Positions 1-9,400 of a DNA stretch of 39,995 bases are shown here, one piece after another. Source of the stretch: Lachnospiraceae bacterium (GTDB taxonomy: Bacteria; Bacillota; Clostridia; Lachnospirales; Lachnospiraceae); NCBI GenBank assembly GCA_024698865.1, contig JAILQS010000018.1, forward strand, positions 1-39,995, in the 5' to 3' direction. Numbering within the stretch: position 1 is the first letter of the stretch; each line of letters begins with the position of its first letter. The notes under the pieces were generated by a model. It ran no database searches, was not told the DNA's origin, and saw nothing but the letters and a program-made list of their open reading frames with translations. Position numbers and translations under genes: made by a program.

Positions 1-1
1 T

Positions 2-91
2 AACGAGGCGTCAGACGAGCTTGTATATAAGATACTGCCCGAAGCGATGATCAGGGATCAAATAAGCAGATACGCGATTTCAATTGCCTGA
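2..91 (+). CDS. C-terminal end of an unknown upstream protein (partial)
   Basis: One frame is open from base 2 to a TGA at 89-91 and encodes the last 29 residues of a protein whose start lies outside the window. The tail is mildly amphipathic and ends in YAISIA. It precedes the deacylase start by 28 nt, so the two genes are probably cotranscribed. Nothing in this fragment identifies a family; it is called coding because the frame continues from the edge, ends just before a plausible ribosome site, and lies on the same strand as the next genes. Confidence 0.5.
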   Translation, partial: NEASDELVYKILPEAMIRDQISRYAISIA

Positions 92-119
92 TGTCCGCTT
101 TGATCAGAGGTTTAGCACG

Positions 120-593
120 ATGAAAAAAGAAGAAAAGACCAATGTAATGCGGGTTTTGGACGGGAAAAAGATTTCCTATCAAAGCCATACCTATGAGCCG
201 GACCCTTCGATGAGCGGAGAAGAGATAGCTGCCATCTTAGGGGAAGATGCAAAGAAGGTTTTTAAAACACTTGTTACTCAGGGGAAAAGCGGAGCATATT
301 ATGTATTTGTTGTACCGGTAGAGGCTGAACTTGACCTTAAAAAAGCAGCTAAGGCAGCAGGCGAGAAATCGGTTGCAATGATAAAACAAAAAGAGCTTCT
401 TCCCCTTACCGGATATGTTCATGGGGGATGCTCACCAATTGGTATGAAAAAACAGTTTCCCACTTATTTGCACGAAACGGCTTCCGATTTCGATAAAATG
501 TTTGTCAGTGCGGGAAAGGTTGGATTTCAGATAGAGCTTGCGCCGGAGGATCTTATATCCGTAGCAAGATGTACGATATCGGACATAATATGA
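120..593 (+). CDS. ybaK: YbaK/EbsC-family Cys-tRNA(Pro) deacylase
   Basis: A 157-residue single-domain protein of the YbaK/aminoacyl-tRNA-deacylase family. Members hydrolyse misacylated Cys-tRNA(Pro) in trans after prolyl-tRNA synthetase makes the error. Family hallmarks are visible: the early YEPDPSMSGEEIAAILG segment, the VFKTLV strand, the YYVFVVPVEAELDLKKAAKA stretch, the GYVHGGCSPIGMKK loop that lines the substrate pocket, and the C-terminal FVSAGKVGFQIELAP strand. Length fits the family. The ATG at 120 was chosen over a TTG at 84 because an AGAGG-type site lies just upstream and the protein then begins at the usual point. The function is from family knowledge; assignment is firm, exact tRNA specificity is inferred. 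Confidence 0.9.
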   Translation: MKKEEKTNVMRVLDGKKISYQSHTYEPDPSMSGEEIAAILGEDAKKVFKTLVTQGKSGAYYVFVVPVEAELDLKKAAKAAGEKSVAMIKQKELLPLTGYVHGGCSPIGMKKQFPTYLHETASDFDKMFVSAGKVGFQIELAPEDLISVARCTISDII

Positions 594-646
594 TTCGTCG
601 GTATCGACCGAAAAAGGTTTTATGATCTTATAAGAGGTAGCTTAGA

Positions 647-1009
647 TTGGATGACAAAGATACTAAGGAAGAATGCGTGAGCAGACTTAAAGAACAACTT
701 TCCGAAGAAGCCCTTTGGGAAGCGGTTATAGCATTTCAGGATCATCCCTTCACAACAATGAAGGGACTGCCCTTTTCTTACCGGCTCAAGATCGGCAAAA
801 ACGGAGGGTATAACAGAGAGCTTATAGTAAGCCGACGAAAGGAGAGCAAGACTCTGTCCTGGAGCTCGGTAGCCCTCGCATTTAAAAAGGCAAAAGAAAT
901 GCAGGATGAAATAATAACACGCCCCAAGCAGATAGGGGATATAAGAGGCATTTCCTACATTTACCCCATGTTTATCAAATGGGGTATAATAAACGCTCCT
1001 GCCAAATGA
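647..1009 (+). CDS. Small conserved-looking protein of unknown function
   Basis: Encodes 120 residues from a TTG start. AAGAGG at 632-637 sits at good spacing upstream, and no in-frame ATG nearby is better placed. The protein has an acidic helical N-terminus, then a basic beta-rich middle (PFSYRLKIGKNGGYNRELIVSRR), a KAKEMQDE helix and a short hydrophobic tail. It has no signal peptide or membrane segment, so it is probably cytosolic. I do not recognise the family. The basic middle could suit nucleic-acid binding, but that is a guess. It lies between the deacylase and hflX, all on one strand. Two hairpins overlap its 3' end (962-986 and 994-1020). Confidence 0.7.
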   Translation: MDDKDTKEECVSRLKEQLSEEALWEAVIAFQDHPFTTMKGLPFSYRLKIGKNGGYNRELIVSRRKESKTLSWSSVALAFKKAKEMQDEIITRPKQIGDIRGISYIYPMFIKWGIINAPAK

Positions 1010-1031
1010 TAGCAGGAGCGCTAATGTTTTT
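994..1031 (+). terminator. Possible terminator hairpin overlapping a stop codon
   Basis: CGCTCCTGC (994-1002) and GCAGGAGCG (1012-1020) form a perfect 9-bp stem. The loop contains the TGA stop of the preceding gene. A T5 run follows at 1027-1031, but 6 nt below the stem, so termination may be weak or the hairpin may stabilise an mRNA 3' end. A second 8-bp hairpin (962-986) lies just upstream inside the coding region. Confidence 0.4.
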
Positions 1032-1054
1032 CAGACCTGCATAGGAGAAAGTAA

Positions 1055-2296
1055 ATGGAAAAAGAAAGATATCTTCTGGTAGCAGTTGCCACGGGAGATG
1101 AAGACGAGGCATGGGCTTCACTTGATGAGCTTAAAGATCTATTAAAGACCGCCGGCGGAGAAGCGGTAGAGGGCTTCATTCAAAGACTGCCTCATCCCGA
1201 TCCCGCCACATATACAGGTTCAGGTAAGGCAAGAGAACTCGGGGAATTGACAGAAGCCTACAGGGCAGACGGGATTCTCTGTGATGACGAGTTATCTCCG
1301 ATGCAGCTTAAGAATCTTTCCGAGATAACAGGCGGTAAAGTCATAGATCGGACTATGCTTATCCTTGACATTTTTGCGGCTCATGCCCGAACCAAGGAAG
1401 GACAGATCCAGGTAGAGATGGCTCAGCTTAAATACAGGATGAGCAGGCTTAGGGGTATGGGCGTAGCTCTTTCCCGCCTTGGAGGAGGAATCGGAACGAG
1501 AGGTCCGGGTGAGACCAAGCTTGAAACTGACAGACGTGCCATAAAAAGGAAGGTGGCAGCGCTTTCTTCCGAAATAGAAAGAATGAAAAATGTCAGGGAG
1601 ACTACCCGGAAAAAAAGACAGGGAAGCGCCCTCCCGACAGCTGCGATAGTGGGATATACCAACGCCGGTAAATCCACTCTTTTGAATAAATTGACATCCT
1701 CCGATATACTGGCGGAAGACAAGCTTTTTGCAACTCTCGATCCGACAACAAGAGTTTGCAGGTTGGAGGACGGTCAGGAAGTTTTGCTTACCGATACCGT
1801 AGGATTTATTAACAAACTTCCCCATCATCTTATAGATGCTTTTAGAAGTACCCTCGAGGAGGCCAAATATGCAGACTATATTATTCATGTGGTGGATGGC
1901 TCCAATGAGGACTCTGACCTTCGTATGAAGGTGGTTTATGACACCTTAAATGATCTTGGCGTCACAGGCAAACCGATCCTTCTTGTAATAAATAAAAGTG
2001 ACCTTCCGGCAGCGGAAGATCCCATTCGAGACCCCTTGGCACAAAAGAGCATTCATATCTCTGCTAAGACGGGAAAAGGTATAGATGAACTTGCCAATCT
2101 CATAGCGCAGATGATAAGAGAAGGGAGAAAGCATATCGATACTGTACTTTCGTATACAGAAGGCTCAAAGCTTTCCCTGATCCGTAAATACGGACAACTT
2201 TTAAGTGAAGAATATGAAGCCGACGGGATTCATATTACGGCCTACATCCCGGCATTTTTAGAAGGAGATATACGCTCAGCAGACGACGAGCCTTAA
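1055..2296 (+). CDS. hflX: GTPase HflX
   Basis: A 413-residue ribosome-associated GTPase that binds the 50S subunit and, in characterised bacteria, splits stalled or stressed 70S ribosomes. The HflX N-terminal domain is clear (GSGKARELGEL, then the LSPMQLKNLSEITGGKVIDRTMLILDIFA signature split over residues 80-110), followed by the glycine-rich LSRLGGGIGTRGPGETKLE linker. The Obg/Era-like G domain has G1 GYTNAGKST (residues 200-208), G3 DTVGF and G4 NKSD. A short C-terminal domain is retained. The start is an ATG preceded by TAGGAGA. Its codon use and G+C content look higher than genes after 2442. Family and role are established; the composition difference is from reading the bases. Confidence 0.95.
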   Translation: MEKERYLLVAVATGDEDEAWASLDELKDLLKTAGGEAVEGFIQRLPHPDPATYTGSGKARELGELTEAYRADGILCDDELSPMQLKNLSEITGGKVIDRTMLILDIFAAHARTKEGQIQVEMAQLKYRMSRLRGMGVALSRLGGGIGTRGPGETKLETDRRAIKRKVAALSSEIERMKNVRETTRKKRQGSALPTAAIVGYTNAGKSTLLNKLTSSDILAEDKLFATLDPTTRVCRLEDGQEVLLTDTVGFINKLPHHLIDAFRSTLEEAKYADYIIHVVDGSNEDSDLRMKVVYDTLNDLGVTGKPILLVINKSDLPAAEDPIRDPLAQKSIHISAKTGKGIDELANLIAQMIREGRKHIDTVLSYTEGSKLSLIRKYGQLLSEEYEADGIHITAYIPAFLEGDIRSADDEP

Positions 2297-2299
2297 CAT

Positions 2300-2399
2300 T
2301 TTAACTCAGTCGGAGAAATCCCCCACCTATAAGCGTTAGCGTAGGTGGGGGTTATGACAAACTATACTCAGTCGGGGTACAAGCTCCGACTGAGTTAAA
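2300..2399. repeat. 100-bp palindromic element (MITE-like or IS-end remnant)
   Basis: TTTAACTCAGTCGGAG (2300-2315) and its exact complement CTCCGACTGAGTTAAA (2384-2399) bound the element. Inside are a 10-bp hairpin (CCCCCACCTA at 2320-2329 with TAGGTGGGGG at 2342-2351) and a second copy of ACTCAGTCGG at 2366-2375, which can also pair with 2386-2395. The right arm therefore has two mutually exclusive partners. No transposase is present. The C-rich stem resembles hairpins at ends of IS200/IS605-type elements, but that link is only from memory and is inferred. Confidence 0.6.
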
Positions 2400-2423
2400 C
2401 GCTCCGCGAGTCTTGACTATTTT

Positions 2424-2467
2424 GCAACACGCGATGGAAACTTAGTTTCCATCGCGTGTTGCTTTTT
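2424..2467 (+). terminator. Strong intrinsic terminator between convergent genes
   Basis: An 18-bp perfect stem (2424-2441 with 2445-2462) has a 3-nt loop TTA and is followed by T5 at 2463-2467 on the plus strand. It would stop transcripts from the hflX side. The loop is the complement of the TAA stop of the minus-strand gene, so the last codons of that gene lie inside the stem. Confidence 0.85.
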
Positions 2468-2900
2468 CTAAGGCATTTGAAATTGCTTCCACTAAAACGG
2501 ATTTGGTGTATTGGTTCTCCGGGGCGGTAGTGATAGCGTTTAAGTCTACTCCTTTTTGTAACTGGGCATTGATTTCTTCCGTAACTACGGTGACAAGTGG
2601 ATACATGGCTGCGACCGATTCGTCCAATTGATTAAGTTTGATTTCTTTAATGTGGTTTTCGTCTGTCGTGACGCTTAGTTCCACACGGGAATTTCCAAGG
2701 GAAAATGTAGTGTTGTATGTACCGGCGTGGTAAAGTGTACCGTGATCGGATGCGTTATTCATAGAGATATTTGCAGTGTCATCGCTGTCCTGGCGAAACA
2801 TAATAAAAAGCAGAACAACCAGTAATAGAATAAGGCCGATAAAGATTCCGGTATAAATAAGTTCTTTTAATTGAAAAATAAGGATCTTGGTTTTGCTCAT
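2442..2900 (-). CDS. Membrane-anchored protein with FMN-binding-like domain
   Basis: Encodes 152 residues. A basic N-terminus is followed by one strong membrane helix (about residues 14-35, TGIFIGLILLLVVLLFIMF) and an extracellular domain. That domain resembles the FMN_bind fold: GTYNTTFSLGNSRVELSVTTDENHI matches the usual strand pattern, and KGVDLNAITTAPENQYTKSVLVEAISNALEKA matches the C-terminal helix region. The canonical SGATxTS flavin-attachment sequence is not intact (TAPENQYTKS), so covalent FMN attachment is doubtful. GGAG lies just before the start. It is convergent with hflX and divergent from addB. The family call is moderate; no function is assigned. Confidence 0.75.
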   Translation of the reverse strand: MSKTKILIFQLKELIYTGIFIGLILLLVVLLFIMFRQDSDDTANISMNNASDHGTLYHAGTYNTTFSLGNSRVELSVTTDENHIKEIKLNQLDESVAAMYPLVTVVTEEINAQLQKGVDLNAITTAPENQYTKSVLVEAISNALEKATRDGN

Positions 2901-3024
2901 AAGAAACTCCGTTCTGATATGGGATACTACACTATATTCAAAAATCAGTTAATTTATGCATCTTTCATTTTTGGCGCAACTACATTACAATAGAGAGTAG
3001 TAAGATATGGAGGTTTATAATCGC

Positions 3025-6000
3025 ATGGGATTACAACTGATTTTGGGTAGTTCAGGCGCTGGAAAGTCGACCTGGGCGTACAAGAAAATACTTGAGCAGG
3101 CAGCAGAGGATTTGAATGCCAATTTTTTTGTGATAGTTCCGGAGCAGTTTACGATGGAAACACAAAAAGATTTTGTTACTATGAGCGCAAATAAAGGTAT
3201 TTTGAATATCGATATTTCCAGCTTTGTCAGACTTGCGTATCGTGTAATCGGGGAGACGGGAAGAGAGAGCCTGCCGGTTCTTGAGGACATGGGAAAAAGT
3301 ATGGTTCTGGGCAAAATACTGGAAGAGAACGAGGATAAACTGCTTTATTTTAAAGGAAACGTTCATAATAAAGGTTTTGTAGATGAAATCAAATCTCTGT
3401 TATCGGAGATTTTTCAATATAATATAGATGCGGAAGGGATTGAGCGTATCATCGAAGAAAGTGCTGAAAAACCGGTGCTTTCAGCGAAGTTTAAAGATGT
3501 TTTAACAATATATCAGGCGTTTTCTGAGTATTTGGGAGATCATTATATTGTAGCAGAGGAAATATATGATATTTTCTATGATGCGATTTTGGATTCTTCT
3601 CTTTTACGGGATGCTGTTTTTTGTTTCGACGGATTTACCGGCTTTACGCCAAACCAATATAAAATCATTGAAAGAATTCTTGCAGTGGCAAAGCAGGTGT
3701 ATGTAACGGTTACAATTCCGGAGGACGAAGATATTGTCAAAATGGATCCGGAATATCGCTTATTTCACATGAGCAAGAAAACGATTCACAAATTGTACGA
3801 ACTCGCCAAATTGCACAAGGTTGCGGTGGACGAGCCGTTTTACCCATGTGCAAAGGGAGAAACTCCATATCGATTCCGGGAGAGCCAAACGCTTGCAGCG
3901 CTCGAGCAAAGATTATTCCGTTACAAAAAAGGTGCCTATACCGGTGCGCGGGATGACGTGCATGTAGAAGGCTTCCGTTCTCCACAGGATGAGGTTTCCT
4001 TTGTGGCTAAGGAAATACAGAGGCTAATACGTAAAAAAGGCTGGAGATACCGTGATATCGCTGTTGTAACAGGCGATATGGATGTATACGGACATCTTTT
4101 GGAACGTGAATTTAAGTCCGCGAATATTAACTTTTTCATGGATCAAAAAAGAAGTGTAATCAAGAATCCAATGGTGTCGGTAATTTTGCATTTGCTCGAA
4201 ATACAAACACAGAATTATAGTTATGAATCGGTAATCAGTTATCTTAGAACGCAGCTTACAGGAGTTAGCAGTGATGAAGTGGATGTATTCGAGGAGTATG
4301 TGCGAAGTACCGGTATCAGAGGACGTAATCGCTATTTAGAGCCGTTTAGCGTCCTTTTAAGGAAGATGAGTGACGAAGAACTGGAACGAATTAACCGGAT
4401 TCGGAAAGATTTTATCGTTCCGGTTGAGAATTTCCGAAAGAAGATTTATGGAGACGGAAGAGCGAAAAAGGTCTCTATCAGACAAATCTCAGTGGCGTTG
4501 TATGAGTTTCTTGTAGAGATAGATATGCATAGTCAGCTCAAAAGTATTGAGCAAATGTTTGAAGAAAATGATCGGCCGTTGGATGCACGGGAATATAAGC
4601 AGGTGTATCCTCAGGTAGTTAAAGTGCTAGAGGAATTAAGCCGGGTGATCGGTGCAGAAAAAGTCACACTCAAAGAGTATCAGGAACTGCTCGGTGTTGG
4701 AATTCGTGAAATCCGTGTCGGACTGATTCCGGCAAGTCTAGACCAACTGGTCGTGGGGGATATGCAAAGAACCAGATTAAATAATATAAAGGCGATGTTT
4801 GTGTTAGGTGCCAATGAAGGACAGATACCACGTACTTTCCTGAATGGAGGATTGATTTCGGATCGAGAAAGGGAATATTTGAGAGAAAAAGAGATTGAAA
4901 TCGCACCATCCTCCAAAGAACAAACCTATATCGAACAATATTATTTATATTTAAATTTGACAAAAGCAAAAAACAAACTTTACATATTGTATTGTCATTT
5001 TGCAAATGACAATACAGAGATGAAAGCGTCCAGGTTGGTACGTGAGATAGATAAAATACTAGGTGACACTACAACTGTAGAACAAGAGGAGGAATACCTT
5101 AATTTTAATGTAAAAGAAGCCTATAGTTATGTACTTGAAGGTGTCCGTAAATATGCGGATGGACAGGAGGTTGATGAAGAGTGGAAGTCACTTTTTACAT
5201 GGTTCTTCAATACAGAAATGTTAAAAGAAGATTTAGAAAGTAAACTAACCGCGGCGTCCACGCTCCCGATTACGAGTCATATTTCAAAGGAAGCAGCAGA
5301 AAATCTTTACGGTAATATGATTATGGGAAGTGTGACCCGCTTAGAGAAATACTATACTTGTCCTTATGCACAGTTCCTTACATACGGGCTTGGACTTTCC
5401 GAGAGTGCTGATTATAAGGTAGATAATCTGGAGCTTGGAAATGTATATCATGAGATTCTGGAAACGTTCGGCAATCTGATGAAAGAAGAAGACCTGAATT
5501 GGAAAAAACTTTCCGATGACGATCGTGAACGCCTGTTGAACAAGGCCTGTACCACGGTTCTTGATGATTTTCAGAATGGAATCTTTAAAAGCAACCACCG
5601 TTACGAATACATGGCGAATCGTATCAAAAGCACAGCAAAACGAACGGTGTGGGCGGTACATCGCCAGGCGTGTGCCGGAGAACTGGTGGATTCCTTCTTT
5701 GAGATGGAATTTAGATATCTGTTGCAGGAAAAGAATCCTAAGATTGTTTTGTCCGGAAAAATTGACCGAACCGATTATGCGAAAGTGGATAATACCTTGT
5801 ATTACCGCGTGGTTGATTACAAAACCGGCAAGCAGAAGCTGGAGTTATATAAGGTGTATTACGGACTTCAACTTCAGCTGTTAACCTATGCAAGTGCATT
5901 AAAAAGAGATAAACGACTGGCGGAAATCGGTGGCAATCCGGAGCTTGCAGGAATGTACTATTATCATATTTCCAATCCCAAACTAAAAGGGGAAGAGGTT

Positions 6001-6468
6001 AGAAAAATAACCGGAGAGAGTATTGAGGTTACAAATAAAAGTGATGATAATTTCGGTATCAAAAAGCGACTGATGGAGGAATTGCTACTGCGCGGTTTGT
6101 CTTCTTCAAAAATTGCGGCATTGGAAGTAAGTGGCGGATTCAACACAGACGAGAAAGTAATTAAAGTTGGAATTAACAAAGATGGAAGCGCTTCAAAAAC
6201 AAGTGAAATTATTGATAATGAAGTCCTGGAAGTTTTGGAGGAACACGTGAATAAAATGATTATTCAGGGTTCACAGGAAATTATGGAGGGAAATATTGCG
6301 ACGACTCCATACCGGATTGATGATGCGACGCCTTGTGAATACTGTGCTTACAAAGCTATCTGTAAGTTTGAAGGAGAAAAAACAGGCGTAGGTTATCGTG
6401 AACTGGAAAAAATGAAGGATGATGATATTAGGAGGATATTCAATGTCAGAAGTGAAATGGACAGATAG
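3025..6468 (+). CDS. addB: ATP-dependent helicase/deoxyribonuclease subunit B (AddB)
   Basis: A 1147-residue subunit of AddAB, the Gram-positive counterpart of RecBCD, which resects double-strand breaks to start recombination. The protein opens with MGLQLILGSSGAGKSTW, whose Walker A lysine is residue 14. The RecB-type nuclease motif VVDYKTGK is near residue 931. Four cysteines typical of the AddB iron-sulfur cluster are present: C779 (YTCPY) and C1104, C1107 and C1113 (CEYCAYKAIC). The ATG at 3025 is preferred to the one at 3007 because GGAGG (3009-3013) is correctly spaced for it and overlaps the upstream ATG. The gene overlaps addA by 26 bp, suggesting translational coupling. Family, motifs and operon all agree. 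Confidence 0.96.
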   Translation: MGLQLILGSSGAGKSTWAYKKILEQAAEDLNANFFVIVPEQFTMETQKDFVTMSANKGILNIDISSFVRLAYRVIGETGRESLPVLEDMGKSMVLGKILEENEDKLLYFKGNVHNKGFVDEIKSLLSEIFQYNIDAEGIERIIEESAEKPVLSAKFKDVLTIYQAFSEYLGDHYIVAEEIYDIFYDAILDSSLLRDAVFCFDGFTGFTPNQYKIIERILAVAKQVYVTVTIPEDEDIVKMDPEYRLFHMSKKTIHKLYELAKLHKVAVDEPFYPCAKGETPYRFRESQTLAALEQRLFRYKKGAYTGARDDVHVEGFRSPQDEVSFVAKEIQRLIRKKGWRYRDIAVVTGDMDVYGHLLEREFKSANINFFMDQKRSVIKNPMVSVILHLLEIQTQNYSYESVISYLRTQLTGVSSDEVDVFEEYVRSTGIRGRNRYLEPFSVLLRKMSDEELERINRIRKDFIVPVENFRKKIYGDGRAKKVSIRQISVALYEFLVEIDMHSQLKSIEQMFEENDRPLDAREYKQVYPQVVKVLEELSRVIGAEKVTLKEYQELLGVGIREIRVGLIPASLDQLVVGDMQRTRLNNIKAMFVLGANEGQIPRTFLNGGLISDREREYLREKEIEIAPSSKEQTYIEQYYLYLNLTKAKNKLYILYCHFANDNTEMKASRLVREIDKILGDTTTVEQEEEYLNFNVKEAYSYVLEGVRKYADGQEVDEEWKSLFTWFFNTEMLKEDLESKLTAASTLPITSHISKEAAENLYGNMIMGSVTRLEKYYTCPYAQFLTYGLGLSESADYKVDNLELGNVYHEILETFGNLMKEEDLNWKKLSDDDRERLLNKACTTVLDDFQNGIFKSNHRYEYMANRIKSTAKRTVWAVHRQACAGELVDSFFEMEFRYLLQEKNPKIVLSGKIDRTDYAKVDNTLYYRVVDYKTGKQKLELYKVYYGLQLQLLTYASALKRDKRLAEIGGNPELAGMYYYHISNPKLKGEEVRKITGESIEVTNKSDDNFGIKKRLMEELLLRGLSSSKIAALEVSGGFNTDEKVIKVGINKDGSASKTSEIIDNEVLEVLEEHVNKMIIQGSQEIMEGNIATTPYRIDDATPCEYCAYKAICKFEGEKTGVGYRELEKMKDDDIRRIFNVRSEMDR

Positions 6469-9400
6469 CCAAATAAAGGCGATTGAGCTTAGAAATCGCA
6501 ATATACTTGTTTCCGCGGCAGCTGGTTCCGGTAAAACCGGAGTTTTGGTAGAGCGCGTAATCAGACTTATTACGGATGAGGAATATCCGATTGATATTGA
6601 CCGCCTCCTTGTGGTGACATTTACCAAGGCGGCAGCGACAGAGATGAAAATGAAAATATCCAGGGCGCTGGAGGCAAGACTGGAAGTGGAACCGGAGAAT
6701 CAGCATTTACAAAAACAGATTCTCCTGTTATCTCATGCGCAGATTATGACAATTGATTCTTTTTGCAACTATCTCGTAAAAAACTACTTCAATATGATCG
6801 AACTTGATCCGGCGGTACGTGTCGGAGACGAAACGGAGCTTAAGATGCTTCGTAAGGATGTGGTTTCCAAGGTGTTGGAAGATTCTTATGAGGAATTAAA
6901 TGAAGAATTAACATATGTAATTGAACTCTTTTCAAATGACCGTACGGATAAAGCGTTCGAGGAAATGATTCTGAAACTGTACGATAAGTCACAATGCTCC
7001 CCACATCCTAAGAAGTGGTTGGAACAGCAAAAAAATGTTTATGCAATCGATGACGTGGATGAGGCAATCAACCACCCGGTTGTGAAGTATGTTGTCAAAA
7101 AAGTAAAGAGCATTTTGGATTCTGCTTATGAAATCTATAAAGAAATGTATAAGGTCTGCTGCGAATTGGATGGTCCGGAACATTATCTGGAAGCAATTGA
7201 ACCGGAACTTGAAGTGTTTAAAACTGTTAGCGAAATGGACGATTACCGTCAGATACATGAGGTTCTAAAAATGCCGTTTTTTGCTAAGAGACTTCCGTCG
7301 AAGCGAAATTTTGACGGTGATCCGGATAAACTGGCATGGGTTAAGGAATCACGGAACAAAATAAAGGGTCAGGTGGAGAAAATCAGAACGGATTTCATCG
7401 GTAAATCACCGGAGGACGTCTTACGTGAAGTTAAGGCGCTAAAACCGATGATTGATGCATTTGTGGATATTACGCTTAAGTTCGGAAACGCATATATGGA
7501 TGCCAAGCAGGAACGAAAAATATTTGAATTCAGCGACATTGCGCACTATGCAGTGGATATTTTAATTACAGAAGATGAAAATGGCAACGAGGTACTTTCG
7601 AGTGTTGCAAAGGAATTACAGGAATATTACGAAGAAATACTGATTGATGAGTACCAGGACAGTGATGATGTTCAGGAGAGCATTTTAAATAGCGTATCCA
7701 GAGAAAGCATCGGAAAACCGAACACCTTTATGGTAGGTGATGTTAAACAGAGTATTTACGGCTTCAGACAGGCAAGACCGGAACTGTTTACGGAGAAGTA
7801 TGAGTCCTATACAGTAGAGGACTCCGATTATCAGAAAGTAGAGCTTCGTAAGAATTTCCGAAGTCGACGCGAAGTGCTTGATTTTGCAAACTCTGTATTC
7901 CTTGCAAATATGACGTCAGATTTTGGTGGGGTAAAATATAACGAAGATGTAGCACTGCACGTGGGAAGAGAATATGAAAAAGGAATCTCGGATTGCAATA
8001 CGGAATGCTATATTGTAGATGATTCCAAGAAAAGCACTGAAATAGAAGGAGAAAACGGTGTATTGCGTATGGAGGTCGATCCACCGAAGGTATGTGAGGC
8101 GCGTCTGGTATCCCAGAAAATTCGGGAACTGATAGAAAGTAAATTCCAGGTTCCGGAAGATGAGACGACCAGAGATATCACGTACCGGGATATTGTTATT
8201 ATCTTAAGGAGTCCAACGGGATGGACGGATATTTTTGTGCAGGAACTGACGGCTGCAGGTATTCCTGCAATCGCCAATGTTTCCGGTGGTTTCTTTGCGG
8301 CAAAGGAGATTCAAATTATGTTAAATCTTCTTTTAGCGATTGATAATCCGCGTCAGGACATTCCGCTTACCTCTGTACTCGCTTCTTCCATTGGCGATTT
8401 CAGCAACGAGGAGCTGGCGCAGATTGTTGTGCGTTGTGAGGAACGACACCTTTGTATGTGGGAGAAATTAAAAAACTATGTAGAGATCATGCAGGATGAT
8501 TTAAGTGAAAAGATCACCCGTTTTATAAAAAGAATAGAGGACTACCGGAAACGTGCCTTATATAGCGAAGTGTACAATCTTTTGCTCTACATTTATGAAG
8601 ATTCCGGCTTTGAAGACTATGTGCGCGTGCTGCCGGGAGGCGATGTACGATGCGGCAATCTGGAAATATTACTCCAGAAAGCAAGAGAATTTGAGAAGAC
8701 CTCCTATAGCGGATTATTCCAGTTTAACCGATATATTCAAAAGATGCAGGAGTTGGATATTGATTTTGGAGAATCCGTTGGGTCGTCAACGCAAAATGCG
8801 GTGCAGATTATGTCCATCCATAAGAGTAAAGGTCTCGAATTTCCGGTTGTATTTCTTAGTGGAATGGGAAAAATGTTCAACAAGCAGGACAGCAGAGATG
8901 CGGTAGCAATCCACTATGAGGCAGGAGTCGGCATGGATGTTTTCTGGAAAAAGAATCGTATCGTCGAGAAATCCATTTTTAAAAAAGGGATTCAACAATT
9001 CATCGAAGAAGATGCTCTTGGAGAAGAACTTCGCGTTTACTATGTTGCAATGACGAGAGCCAGAGATAAAATGATTCTTACCGGAGTTGTGAAAAACTTT
9101 GAGAAGAAAAAGGCATCCTGGTTGAATTCAACATTAAGCTACAACGAGAAGCTCGCGGCAGAATACCCGTTAGATTGGGTTATGCCGGTTATGTTGAAAG
9201 AATATCCTAATCAGATACATATTCTGGACAGAGATGAATTGGTGGAAAACGTAGAACAGGAACAAATCAGCAGGGAAGAGCTAATAGAAGAATTAAAGGA
9301 AAAATACAGCAGTTACAGACCGGAAGAAGAGAAGCTGAAACGGATGAAAGAACGTTTGGAATATCAATATCATTTCGGAAAAGAACTTGAAATTAAATCT

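Noticed and set aside
598-620. A terminator after the deacylase gene
   Set aside because: The 5-bp hairpin is followed by an A run rather than a T run.
1292-1888. A 198-residue minus-strand ORF
   Set aside because: It is antisense to hflX, with no ribosome site and a Cys/Ser/Leu-rich composition typical of shadow frames.
2942-3024. A promoter for addB from TTGGCG and TACAAT
   Set aside because: The spacer is only 9 nt, and no alternative -35 box is convincing.
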